From: Streptomyces brevispora
GTDB lineage: Bacteria > Actinomycetota > Actinomycetes > Streptomycetales > Streptomycetaceae
NCBI RefSeq assembly: GCF_007829885.1
Contig: NZ_VIWW01000002.1
Location: 1 to 64,000, forward strand
Direction: 5' to 3'
DNA: 64,000 nucleotides
The stretch's first letter is position 1. Each line of letters starts with the position of its first letter. The notes beneath the pieces are model-generated. The model ran no database searches, was not told where the DNA came from, and worked only from the letters and a program-made list of their open reading frames with translations. A program made the position numbers and the translations under genes. Below are positions 23,149-31,619 of the stretch, piece after piece.

Positions 23149-25943
23149 GGCTCGATCCCCCAGGCGAGTGTGGTGCCCACATACGCCGTGACCTTCGAAG
23201 CGTCGCTGTACGTGGTGTTGGCGGCGTGGCTGTAGTCGTCGTTCTCGTTGAAGTTGGACCAGTCGCTCTTGTTGAGGCGCAGTTGGAGCTCGCCCGTCGA
23301 GGCGCCGCCGGCCAGGGTGCCCGCACCGCCGGTGAAGCCGACCTCCAGATACCGGTCGGCACCGGTCTTCGGTCCGGCGACGGCGACCACCTTGTGGGTG
23401 ATGTTCGCCGAGCCGAGCGCGGCGTAGTCGCAGTACGTGCCGAAGGTGCTCGAGCCGCCGTCGGAGGTGAACCAGTACCGGATCTTCACCGTGGACAGGT
23501 CGATCGGCGCGCTGCCCGTGTTCAGGAGCTGGAGGCCCAGCCTTATCTGGTTGTCGGTCGCGGAGGAGTCGTTGTTCTTGTACTGGACCTTCACCGCACC
23601 GGTGCCGGTCGAGCCGCCGGGCTTCGTGGTCGCGGTGACCGGGGCCGACAGCGCCGAGGTGTTGCCGCCCGCGTCCCGTGCCGCGACGGTGTAGCTGTAC
23701 GCGGTGGCCGCGGCGAGATTCGTGTCGGTGAACGTCCGCGTGGTCGCGTTGCCCGCCAGCACCCCGTTGCGGTACACGTCGTAGCCGGTCACCCCGACGT
23801 TGTCGGTGGAGGCCGACCAGGACAGCGACACGCTGTTGCTGGTCGTCGCGGTCACGGTGAGCCCGGCCGGTGTCGTCGGTGCCTCGGTGTCCCCGCCGGT
23901 TCCGCCGCCCTCCACCAGCAGCTCCGCGTAGATCGCGAAAGCCAGTGCGAGTGCCGCCTGCGCCCAGAAGCGGTGATACGTGAACGTGGGCGCCGCGCCG
24001 CCGTCCAGGTAGGCCTGCACCTTCGGCCAGTCCGGGTCGCGCTTGTACCAGCTGCGGATGTCGATGAAGGTCGCACCCGGTTTGACGGTGTCGCCGTTCG
24101 GCATCGTGCCCGACCATCCGGCCGGGATGTACACCTCGTCCTTGAACCGGTTGTAGTCCTTCCTGGTCTCCGGCACCGAGATGCCCTTGGCGGTGGTGTT
24201 CAGGGCCATCGCGTCCAGCAGCGCCTTGGCCAGCGCCGCGGCTTTCTTGTCGCCCGACTTGGCGGCGTAGTAGGTGAGCGTCTTGACGTATGCGGCGCCG
24301 ATGCCGACGTCGTTGGCGTAGTCCACGACCGAGACGTGCAGGCCCGCGTTCTTCCCGGGGGACGCCGCGTTCCAGGTGTCGGGCCGGCCCGTCCAGCTCA
24401 GGGTGGAGGGGAAACGGAAGGTGCCGTCGGCGCCCACCGTCGTCTCACCGGAGGCCCAGGCGACCCACTTGGACAGCACCGCCTTCGCGGACGCGTTGCC
24501 GGTGACGTAGTAGTACGCGGCGACGCGCTCCATGCCCCACGCCTGGAAGCCGAACCAGTTGTTGCTCGGCGGGTCGTGGTAGACCGGCTGCCAGTCGTAG
24601 GCCATGCCGTAGAACGTGGGCGTGCCCGCCGGCGGCTTGCCGTACCGGCCCTCCCAGCTGTTGGTGCAGCCGCCCGCGAAGGCGCCCTCGCTGGACTGCA
24701 GCCAGGTCAGGAACTCCAGCTGCCGGGTCAGGCTCTTGGACCAGTCGCCCCTGGCCGTCGCCGACTTGGGGGTCAGTGCCGGTACGTTGGACAGCGCCCA
24801 GGCCGACAGCGGGTTCTGATAGCCCTGGTGGGAGGCACTGTCACCGATGCGCCACGCCCAGCCGCCGCCACTGCCCGCCGCGGCGCCGCCCCAGGCGTAG
24901 TACCAGGACAGCAGGTAGTGCTGGGAGTCCCGGCCCGATGCGGCGGGGCAGGAGCCCGGGTCGGTGCAGTCGCCGATCCGCTTGAAGTACTTGTCGAACA
25001 TGGCGTAGCGGAGGTAGTCGCCCATCTTGGCGGCCTTCGCGACCGAGGCCGCGACCTCGCTCGCCTTGCCCTGGGCCGATGCCCAGCGGAACGCCCAGTA
25101 GGCGGCCTGCACCGCGCGGGCGTCGGCGTCCGGCGCGTTGGTGTACTTCCACTGCTTGGCGTAGCTCGCGTCGCCGACGAAGAGATCGAGATACCCGTTG
25201 CGGCCGCCGTAGTTGAACAGGTCGGTGGTGGGCTGCGGGACCGTCTCCCACACCGACTCCTGCGCGCCGCGCTGGTAGGTGTTGATGTACGAGGCCCCGG
25301 CGCCCGGCCCGGACTCGCCGCCGGTGCCCGGCTTGTTGCCGTAGCCGTAGATGTTGTCCAGGTCCATGAGCCAGTGCATGCCGTAGACGTCCATCGTCCC
25401 GTAGGACGAGGCGAGTTCGGTGGCGAGCGGGTCCGTGCCGACCGGGACGGAGCCGTCCAGGGCGGAGGGGTAGTTGTTGGGCAGCGGGTGCTCGGGTGCG
25501 TAGGTCGCGGGGGCCCCGGGGTTGTACGAGCCGCTGGTCGACTGGTCGGCGTGCTGCGGGATGATGGTCTTCTCCGCCACCGTCCAGGCCGCGTTGAACG
25601 GGGCCCAGTTGCCCGTCACCCGGCCGTAGGCCGCCTCCAGCCACATCCAGAAGCTGACGGCCTCCGAGGTGGTCTCGTGGCCGTGGTCCGGAGCCTCGAC
25701 CATCAGGGTCTCGACCGAGTGGTACGGGAGACCTTCCGGGCTGAAGTAGCCGTTGGCGGCCGCTTTGATCTTCCCGTACTGGGTGAGGAACGCCTGGGTG
25801 TAGGGATCGTTTGCCGCTGCGGCGCGGGTGCCGCCGGAGGCCGCCGGGGCGGTGGGCTTGGCGACGGCGGTGCCCTGTGCCAGGCCCATGGCGAGCAGGC
25901 TGCCGCCCATGGCGCTGCTGAATGTTCTACGATTTATCGACAC
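23145..25943 (-). CDS. GH48 reducing-end cellobiohydrolase with FN3 and CBM3
   Basis: A 932-residue processive exocellulase, normally the key enzyme of bacterial cellulolysis. It starts with a twin-arginine-type leader (SINRRTFSSAMGG), so Tat export is likely. The GH48 domain covers about 45-690 and shows MVEAPDHGHETTSEA with the catalytic Glu, WMWLEAAYGRVTG and NYGGRNGYLDLFVGD. A fibronectin type III domain (about 697-775) and CBM3 (about 785-932) follow. It is the second gene of the cluster, 129 bases after the GH10 gene. That gap contains three GGGGAGGAGC-type direct repeats near 26014-26041. Confidence 0.96.
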   Translation of the reverse strand: MSINRRTFSSAMGGSLLAMGLAQGTAVAKPTAPAASGGTRAAAANDPYTQAFLTQYGKIKAAANGYFSPEGLPYHSVETLMVEAPDHGHETTSEAVSFWMWLEAAYGRVTGNWAPFNAAWTVAEKTIIPQHADQSTSGSYNPGAPATYAPEHPLPNNYPSALDGSVPVGTDPLATELASSYGTMDVYGMHWLMDLDNIYGYGNKPGTGGESGPGAGASYINTYQRGAQESVWETVPQPTTDLFNYGGRNGYLDLFVGDASYAKQWKYTNAPDADARAVQAAYWAFRWASAQGKASEVAASVAKAAKMGDYLRYAMFDKYFKRIGDCTDPGSCPAASGRDSQHYLLSWYYAWGGAAAGSGGGWAWRIGDSASHQGYQNPLSAWALSNVPALTPKSATARGDWSKSLTRQLEFLTWLQSSEGAFAGGCTNSWEGRYGKPPAGTPTFYGMAYDWQPVYHDPPSNNWFGFQAWGMERVAAYYYVTGNASAKAVLSKWVAWASGETTVGADGTFRFPSTLSWTGRPDTWNAASPGKNAGLHVSVVDYANDVGIGAAYVKTLTYYAAKSGDKKAAALAKALLDAMALNTTAKGISVPETRKDYNRFKDEVYIPAGWSGTMPNGDTVKPGATFIDIRSWYKRDPDWPKVQAYLDGGAAPTFTYHRFWAQAALALAFAIYAELLVEGGGTGGDTEAPTTPAGLTVTATTSNSVSLSWSASTDNVGVTGYDVYRNGVLAGNATTRTFTDTNLAAATAYSYTVAARDAGGNTSALSAPVTATTKPGGSTGTGAVKVQYKNNDSSATDNQIRLGLQLLNTGSAPIDLSTVKIRYWFTSDGGSSTFGTYCDYAALGSANITHKVVAVAGPKTGADRYLEVGFTGGAGTLAGGASTGELQLRLNKSDWSNFNENDDYSHAANTTYSDASKVTAYVGTTLAWGIEP

Positions 25944-26072
25944 AAATCCTCCATTGGGGGGTGTCGTTGGAGAGGGGGGAGGGAGGGACGGAAAGGGGGG
26001 ACGGGGGAAAGCGCGGGGAGGAGCGGGGAGGAGCGGGGAGGTGAGTGCGGTGGGTGCCGGTGGAGCCGGCGG

Positions 26073-27611
26073 TCAGGGCTCGATGCCCCAGGCGAGTTCG
26101 CCGCCGACGTAGACGGCGATCCTGGTGGCGTCCGCGTACGCGGTGCCGGTGCCGTGGCTGTAGTCGTCCGACTCGTCGAAGTTCGACCAGTCCGTCTTGT
26201 TCAGGCGCAGCTGGATCTCGCCCGTCGAGGCGCCGGGGGCCAGGCTGCCGGCGGTGAAGCCCACTTCGAGGTAGTGGTCGGCGCCTGCCACCGGGGTGGT
26301 CATGGCGACGACCCGGTGGGTGACGGTGGAGCAGCCGATCGGTGACCAGTCGCACCAACTGCTGTATGTCGAGGCCCCGTTGTCGCCGGTGAACCAGTAC
26401 CGGGCCGTCACCGAAGAGAGGTTGACCGCCGTACCACCGGTGTTCACGAGTTGGAGGCCCGGCTTGATCTGGTTGTCGGCCGCCGCGTTGTCGCTGTTGC
26501 GGTACTGGATCTTCAGCGCGCCGGGGTCGCCGCCCTCCCCGCCGCCGTCGTCCTTGCCGCCCAGCGCGGTCCGTACCGCGTCGTAGGCCGGCTTCGGGGC
26601 GAGGTTCCCGTCATAGAGGTTGGCCGCCCCCTCGCCGGGAAACGTGCTCGGGACCCAGGAGTACTTGTCCGTGTAGTCCCACACGGTGACGCCGACGCAG
26701 CGGGCGACCGCCAGACAGGCCTCGACGACCTGCCGGTAGTAGCTGGACTGGGCGGCCGTCTTGGTCGCGTCGGTGGGCAGCTGCATTCGTACGTCGAGTT
26801 CGGTGACCGCGACATCGAGGCCCAGATCGGCGAACCGCCGCATGTTCTCCCGCATCGCGTACGGGAAGCCGTACTGAACGGCCAGATGCGCCTGCATCCC
26901 GACGCCGTCCAGCGGCACGCCCTCGTCGATCAGCTTGCTCGCCAGGGCGTACATGGCGTCGCTCTTCGCGCCGAGCCCCTCGATGTTGTAGTCGTTGAGG
27001 TAGAGCTTGGCGGCCGGGTCCGCGGCATGCGCGGCGCGCAGGGCGGTGGCTATGTAGTCGCTGCCCATGGCGGTGGAGAAGGGGCTCGTACGGAAGGTCC
27101 CGTCCTCGTTGAACGGCTCGTTCACCACGTCCCAGGCGGCGACCGCACCGCGGTAGTGCGTGGCCTCCGCGGTGATGTGGTTCTTCATCGCCGCCTGCAC
27201 CTGCGCCGACGGCAGCGCGGAGACCCAGCCGGGCAGCTGGCTGTGCCAGACGAGAGTGTGGCCGCGCACGGTCTGGCCGTGCCGCCGTGCGAAGTCGGTG
27301 ACCACATCGCCCTTGGTGAAGTCGAACCGGCCCTGGGCCGGCTCGACGGTGTCCCACTTCATGGAGTTGCCCGGGGTGATCTGCCCGAACTCGGAGCCCA
27401 GGGTGGCCGCATAGGCGGCATCGGGCAGCTCGGGGTTGTCGGTGGCGGAGCCGAAGTACTTGCCCTGGGCGGCGGCGAGTTCATGCAAGGTGCTCGGTTG
27501 GACAGCGGTCGCCGGTCCGCCCACCAGGGTGGTGGCGACGGCGAGGGAACCGACCAGGACGGTCGGGAGCCCTCTGGTGCGGCCGTGCCTGCAGCGCTTC
27601 ACCAAGGTCAT
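26073..27611 (-). CDS. GH10 endo-1,4-beta-xylanase with CBM3
   Basis: A 512-residue secreted xylanase. Signal peptide about 1-38 with a basic start (MTLVKRCRHGRTRG). The GH10 barrel (about 40-345) carries the acid/base Glu in WDVVNEPFNEDG and the nucleophile in VAVTELDVRM, plus HTLVWHSQLPGW. A short Gly/Asp linker leads to CBM3 (about 360-512). Unlike its three neighbours it has no fibronectin domain. The ATG at 27611 fits the signal peptide; the longer frame upstream runs into the promoter. First gene behind the CebR-type box, so probably the head of the cluster transcript. Confidence 0.96.
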   Translation of the reverse strand: MTLVKRCRHGRTRGLPTVLVGSLAVATTLVGGPATAVQPSTLHELAAAQGKYFGSATDNPELPDAAYAATLGSEFGQITPGNSMKWDTVEPAQGRFDFTKGDVVTDFARRHGQTVRGHTLVWHSQLPGWVSALPSAQVQAAMKNHITAEATHYRGAVAAWDVVNEPFNEDGTFRTSPFSTAMGSDYIATALRAAHAADPAAKLYLNDYNIEGLGAKSDAMYALASKLIDEGVPLDGVGMQAHLAVQYGFPYAMRENMRRFADLGLDVAVTELDVRMQLPTDATKTAAQSSYYRQVVEACLAVARCVGVTVWDYTDKYSWVPSTFPGEGAANLYDGNLAPKPAYDAVRTALGGKDDGGGEGGDPGALKIQYRNSDNAAADNQIKPGLQLVNTGGTAVNLSSVTARYWFTGDNGASTYSSWCDWSPIGCSTVTHRVVAMTTPVAGADHYLEVGFTAGSLAPGASTGEIQLRLNKTDWSNFDESDDYSHGTGTAYADATRIAVYVGGELAWGIEP

Positions 27612-27738
27612 GACAAACGCCTTCCTCGACCGGGTGGCGCGGAGCGTCACGGGGAGCGCGGCTGCGCCCCGTAACACCCGTCTCGTCACCCGGCATTGGG
27701 GGAGAAGGGAGGGGGATGGAGTGTGCAAGTCTTGATTG

Positions 27739-27752
27739 TGGGAGCGCTCCCA
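27739..27752. promoter_or_regulatory. CebR-type operator TGGGAGCGCTCCCA
   Basis: This perfect 14-bp palindrome is the canonical CebR/CelR box of Streptomyces and Thermobifida. There a LacI-family repressor is released by cello-oligosaccharides and induces cellulase and cellobiose-uptake genes. It lies 128 bases before the GH10 start. It is the only such box I found in the window, which supports control of all four polysaccharidase genes from this point. Confidence 0.93.
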
Positions 27753-27785
27753 AAGTGGCGTGGTGATAGGCACCTGTCAAGACTT
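27752..27785 (-). promoter_or_regulatory. Probable promoter of the polysaccharidase cluster
   Basis: On the minus strand a perfect -35 TTGACA (27780-27775) is followed after 17 bases by a weak -10, CACTTT (27757-27752), which abuts the CebR box. Bound CebR would thus block the promoter. A 9-bp inverted repeat, AAGTCTTGA at 27727-27735 and TCAAGACTT at 27777-27785, flanks the operator and may help position a second factor. Confidence 0.5.
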
Positions 27786-28618
27786 AAATCACAACTGTCT
27801 TACGGGCGCGTTAACTCGGCCACGCCCCGAACGGGCGTTCCGTGGAGCCCAGTTGCCCGTTCCCGAAGGGCGGTGCCGGACCCGGCGGCGCGAGCTTCCG
27901 GGCCGGTCCGGCGATGCGTTCGCGGCCGCGCGCGGAGCACCTGCCGGGAGGGCGTGCCGCGGCCGGGCGGGGATCGTTCGCATTCGCGTGGGGGCGGCTT
28001 TGCGGAGATCTCGGCGGAGCGCGGTCCGTGGTGTCCGGGGCGGATGCGTGCGGTGACGGAAGGAGCTGCCGCACGTCGGGTGCGCGCAGTGCCGGAGCTT
28101 CCCAGAAGGCGACGCGGAACGTTTGTGGAGCACGAGGTGGCCGTGCCGCGCGGTGAGCAGGCGGCCTGGGAGGCCGGGGGGGAAGTGCCTGGCAGAGGGC
28201 AGGGACACGCGGGGTGAGAGCGTGGACACGCAGGGCGAAGGTGCGGCGAATGGCGAGTGGCGGGAGTGTCCGCGCCCGGGGGGCCGGTACGTGACACCGA
28301 CCGGCCGCGTGTGTGCCAGGCATCGACGGAGAGTGACAGGTGGCTGGTTCGGCGCGCGAGGGACGAGTGAGCCGCGAGGCGCCCTGGCCATCCCGTTCCG
28401 CGTACGCGATGGTGTACACGGCGGCCGTGAACGGTGCGGGCGCGGACGGTGCGATCGTGAACGGTGGGGGTGCGGAACACCGGTCGCACGTACTCCGGGC
28501 GGACCCGCCCGCTCACCCGGAGGTGGGGCGCACGGCGCGGCTGCTTGTCACGGCGGCGGCGCCGGGATGATCTGGCCGGGGCCGTGGAGCCCCGAGCCGC
28601 TGATCCCAGGAGCCCTCC

Positions 28619-29011
28619 ATGCGCGTGCGCGCCGTGCTTGCCACCGTCGCCCTGCTGACCCTCGGCGCGGCCGTGCCCGCCGGAGCCGCCCCGCCCCCGG
28701 CGCCGGACAGGGGAGTCCTCCTGACCGTTTCCGGCAGCGAGAACACCTGGATCCGCGGGGTCATACTGCACTGTCCGCCCGGTCCTGACGACCGGCACCC
28801 CGACGCGACAGGCGCCTGCGCGGCGATCGACGAGGCGGACGGTGACTTCGGCGCCCTCCCCGGCGATCCGCATCCCTGCACCTATGAGTACGACCCGGTG
28901 ACCGTCACGGCCGAGGGTGTCCGAAGGGGCGAGGTCATCGCCCGCTGGCGGCACACGTTCCCCAACGCGTGCCTGATGGACGCGTCAACCGGCCCGGTGT
29001 TCCGCTTCTGA
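28619..29011 (+). CDS. Subtilisin inhibitor-like (SSI family) protease inhibitor
   Basis: A 130-residue secreted protease inhibitor. Signal peptide about 1-24. The mature SSI domain has four cysteines (52, 67, 87, 118) that match the two family disulfides, and the landmarks LTVSGSENTWIRGVILHCPP and YDPVTVTAEG. By alignment with SSI the reactive-site residue P1 is Tyr89 (CTYEYDPV), which predicts inhibition of subtilisin- or chymotrypsin-like enzymes. It has an AGGAG ribosome site eight bases before the ATG. A 15-bp tandem repeat begins exactly at the stop codon. Confidence 0.95.
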   Translation: MRVRAVLATVALLTLGAAVPAGAAPPPAPDRGVLLTVSGSENTWIRGVILHCPPGPDDRHPDATGACAAIDEADGDFGALPGDPHPCTYEYDPVTVTAEGVRRGEVIARWRHTFPNACLMDASTGPVFRF

Positions 29012-29085
29012 ACCCGCCGCTTCTGAACCCGCCGGGCCTGAACCCGCCGGGCCTGAACCCGCCGGGCCTGAACCCGCCGGGCCTG
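29011..29085 (+). repeat. 15-bp tandem repeat directly after the SSI stop codon
   Basis: Four exact copies of AACCCGCCGGGCCTG run from 29026 to 29085, preceded by one variant copy (29011-29025) and followed by a degenerate one. The variant first copy repeats the last codons and stop of the SSI gene, so the array seems to have grown from the gene's own end. Copy number is likely to vary between strains. Confidence 0.9.
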
Positions 29086-29135
29086 AACCTGTCCGGCCCG
29101 GGTCCGTTCCGCCCGAGCCGGTGTCCACGCCCGGC

Positions 29136-29294
29136 TCAGGTCTCGCGGGTGGCGACCATCCCTATCGTGATCAGCCCCAGCACCACCCAGCCGAACCAGA
29201 GCCAGCCGTTGCTCCCCAGCGCCACCGTGTAGGCGGTGACCGTCACCAGGGCCCCTACGGTCATTACTCCCATTGCCTTCGTGGATCCGGACAT
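29136..29294 (-). CDS. Small membrane protein (52 aa)
   Basis: A short gene on the minus strand between SSI and CtaG. It encodes 52 residues with two hydrophobic helices: AMGVMTVGALVTVTAYTVAL and, after a Gly-Asn-Gly turn, WLWFGWVVLGLITIGMVA. It ends in a charged tail ATRET. The ATG at 29294 opens with SGSTK. The pattern looks like the small conserved membrane proteins often found near Streptomyces respiratory or housekeeping genes. Function unknown. It is read in the same direction as the CtaG gene but 66 bases downstream of it. Confidence 0.7.
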   Translation of the reverse strand: MSGSTKAMGVMTVGALVTVTAYTVALGSNGWLWFGWVVLGLITIGMVATRET

Positions 29295-29360
29295 GCGCGC
29301 ACGCTCCTCGCCGGCCGCGCGGCCGTGACTGCCATCGTCACCCCGAAGGCATGTCCACCG

Positions 29361-30311
29361 CTACCGTCCGCGCGCCTGCAACGAGGCGAGATAGGCGTTG
29401 TACGCGTGGAGCTCCTGATCCCCGTCACGGTCCGCGGCACGGTCGGAGCGCTTCGCGGTCCGCTGATCGGAGCGGTACCACTGGAAGACCAGGGCGAGCA
29501 GCACCAGCACCGACGGGATCTCGCTGAACGCCCAGGCGATCCCGCCCGCCGCGTTCTGATCGGCCAGGGCGTCGATGCCGAGGGAGGCCGACGGGTTCTT
29601 GTAGACCTCGACCATGGGCTGGGAGGCCATCATCAGCGCGATGCCGAAGAACGCGTGGAACGGCATCCCGGCGAACAGCTCCAGCATCCGCATCAGATAA
29701 CCCGGGCGGTGCGGCCCCGGGTCGATGCCCATGATCGGCCAGAAGAAGACCAGGCCGACCCCGAGGAAGTGCAGCATCATCGCGAGGTGCCCGACCGTCG
29801 AGCCCATCAGGTAGTCGAAGAGCGGGGTGAAGTACAGGCCGTACAGGCTGGCGATGAACAGCGGGATGGTGAAGACCGGATGCGTGATGACCTTCATGTA
29901 CCGGCTGTGCAGCAGCATCAGCAGCAGCTCGCGCGGCCCCTTCCGGCCACGTACCGCGACCGGCAGTGCGCGCAGCGCGAGCGTCACGGGTGCGCCCAGC
30001 AACAGCAGGATCGGTGACAGCATGCTGATCACCATGTGCTGCACCATGTGCACGCTGAACATGACCATGCCGTAGTCGTTGAGCTTGGTGCACATCACCA
30101 GCGCGATGCTCAGCACACCGATGACGAAGAAGACGATGCGGTTGACCGGCCAGTCGTCCCCGCGTCTGCGCAGCCGCAGCACCGCGTATCCGTACAAGGC
30201 CACGGCGAGCACGCAGCCGGTCAGGAAGAACGGGTCCGCGGAGAACTGGAGCCCGCGTCCCAGCGTGAACGGCGGCAGATCCATGTTCATGCCGTGCCCG
30301 CTGTGATCCAT
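29361..30311 (-). CDS. ctaG: CtaG-family cytochrome c oxidase assembly protein
   Basis: A 316-residue membrane protein of the caa3-oxidase assembly factor (CtaG) family, which helps insert copper into cytochrome oxidase. It begins with a His/Met-rich segment (MDHSGHGMNMD), a likely metal-binding feature. About seven membrane helices follow, with the conserved HMVQHMVISMLSPILLLLG and GHLAMMLHFLGVGLVFFWPI segments. The C-terminus is a charged cytoplasmic tail. It is a single gene; oxidase subunits are not in this window. Confidence 0.93.
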   Translation of the reverse strand: MDHSGHGMNMDLPPFTLGRGLQFSADPFFLTGCVLAVALYGYAVLRLRRRGDDWPVNRIVFFVIGVLSIALVMCTKLNDYGMVMFSVHMVQHMVISMLSPILLLLGAPVTLALRALPVAVRGRKGPRELLLMLLHSRYMKVITHPVFTIPLFIASLYGLYFTPLFDYLMGSTVGHLAMMLHFLGVGLVFFWPIMGIDPGPHRPGYLMRMLELFAGMPFHAFFGIALMMASQPMVEVYKNPSASLGIDALADQNAAGGIAWAFSEIPSVLVLLALVFQWYRSDQRTAKRSDRAADRDGDQELHAYNAYLASLQARGR

Positions 30312-30377
30312 CTGTTCACTCCTGATGGGGGCGCCGGGACGTCCCCGTTTCGTGCCGGTTGTCCCGACCAGAGTAGA

Positions 30378-30411
30378 ACTGCCCCCGGCCGTGTTCGCGG
30401 CCGGGGGCAGT
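30378..30411 (-). terminator. Hairpin terminator downstream of the phosphofructokinase gene
   Basis: Exact 14-base arms (30378-30391 and 30398-30411) with a six-base loop TGTTCG. It lies 40 bases after the pfkA stop and before the CtaG start, so it should end the pfkA transcript. Confidence 0.8.
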
Positions 30412-30450
30412 CTTCAGGTGATGGTGTCGCTCAGGGCACGCGCTCGGCGC

Positions 30451-31476
30451 TCAGAGCACGCACTCGGCCTCGGCGTACCGCTCGGCCGGGACCGTCTTCA
30501 GGGTCTCCACGGCGTCCGCGAGCGGAACCATGGTGATGTCCGTGCCGCGCAGCGCCGTCATCATGCCGAACTCGCCGCGGTGCGCCGCCTCCACCGCGTG
30601 CCAGCCGAAGCGGGTGGCGAGGACCCGGTCGTACGCGGTCGGCGTTCCGCCGCGCTGCACGTGGCCGAGGATCACCGGGCGGGCCTCCTTGCCGAGGCGC
30701 TGCTCCAGCTCGATGGAGAGCTGGGTGGCCACGCCCGCGAAGCGCTCGTGACCGTAGATGTCCTTCACCCCGGTGTTGAACGCCATGGAGTCCGCGCGCG
30801 GCTTCGCACCCTCGGCGACCACGACGATCGCGAACTTCTTGCCGGCCGAGAAACGCCGGCCGACCAGCTCGGTCAGCTCGTCGATGTCGAAGGGGCGCTC
30901 GGGGACGACGATGGCGTGCGCGCCGGCCGCCATGCCCGAGTGCAGGGCGATCCATCCGGTGTGACGGCCCATGACCTCGACGATCATGACCCGCTGGTGG
31001 GACTCGGCGGTGGTCTTCAGCCGGTCGAGGGCCTCGGTGGCCACACCCACCGCGGTGTCGAAGCCGAAGGTCACGTCCGTGGACGCGATGTCGTTGTCGA
31101 TCGTCTTCGGTACGCCGACGATCGGCAGCCCCGCCTCGGACAGCAGGCTGGCCGCCTTGAGGGTGCCCTCGCCGCCGATCGGGATGATCGCGTCGAGACC
31201 GAGGTCGGCCACGTGGCCCCTGGCCTGCTCCACGCCGCCGCGCAGGTGTGCGGGCTGGACCCGGGAGGAGCCGAGGATCGTGCCGCCGCGAGCGAGGATG
31301 CCGCCGACCGCGTCGAGGTCGAGCTTGCGGTAGTCGCACTCCAGGAGGCCCCGCCACCCGTCGTGGAAGCCGATGACCTCGTCACCGTGGTCGACCACCG
31401 CACGGTGGACGACGGAACGGATGACCGCATTGAGGCCGGGGCAGTCGCCGCCGGAGGTGAGCACACCAATTCGCAT
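30451..31476 (-). CDS. pfkA: 6-phosphofructokinase
   Basis: A 341-residue glycolytic enzyme that phosphorylates fructose 6-phosphate. Landmarks are MRIGVLTSGGDCPGLN at the start, IPIGGEGTLKAA, the substrate loop PKTIDNDI, VEVMGRHTGWIA with catalytic region, and HVQRGGTPTAYDR. The GGEGT pattern, with Gly after the acidic residue, places it with the actinomycete ATP-using group rather than the pyrophosphate-dependent GGDD type. The ATG at 31476 is the conserved start. It precedes no other glycolytic gene here. Confidence 0.96.
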   Translation of the reverse strand: MRIGVLTSGGDCPGLNAVIRSVVHRAVVDHGDEVIGFHDGWRGLLECDYRKLDLDAVGGILARGGTILGSSRVQPAHLRGGVEQARGHVADLGLDAIIPIGGEGTLKAASLLSEAGLPIVGVPKTIDNDIASTDVTFGFDTAVGVATEALDRLKTTAESHQRVMIVEVMGRHTGWIALHSGMAAGAHAIVVPERPFDIDELTELVGRRFSAGKKFAIVVVAEGAKPRADSMAFNTGVKDIYGHERFAGVATQLSIELEQRLGKEARPVILGHVQRGGTPTAYDRVLATRFGWHAVEAAHRGEFGMMTALRGTDITMVPLADAVETLKTVPAERYAEAECVL

Positions 31477-31619
31477 TGCCCGGGAAACCTTTGCAACGTG
31501 GACCGACGACCGGACCACGTCGTCCGGCTGGAATCCCGCCACCCTACCGGCGCAGGGTGGCGGGACCGAACCGGGCGTCCGCCTGCTGGACTCCGCTCAG
31601 CTGAGCGAAATTCGCCTCA

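Larger units (their letters stand above)
27612..28618. other. 1-kb gene-poor stretch between the xylanase and SSI genes
   Basis: The left 170 bases hold the promoter and CebR-type box of the polysaccharidase cluster. From about 27800 to 28560 I recognise no gene on either strand. Open frames exist in all phases because of the GC content but are Arg/Pro/Gly-rich and resemble no family. The composition is strand-skewed, G-rich on the plus strand after 28120. It may be decayed coding DNA or hold an unrecognised RNA. Confidence 0.4.

Noticed and set aside
23226..26345. A 1039-residue open frame on the plus strand opposite the GH48 and GH10 genes
   Set aside because: It is the antisense shadow of clear glycoside hydrolase genes. 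Its Val/Arg/Gly-rich product resembles no family, and long antisense frames are expected at this GC content.
29011..29085. Tandem 15-bp repeats considered as a CRISPR-like array
   Set aside because: The units are contiguous with no spacers and no cas genes are present, so it is a simple tandem repeat.
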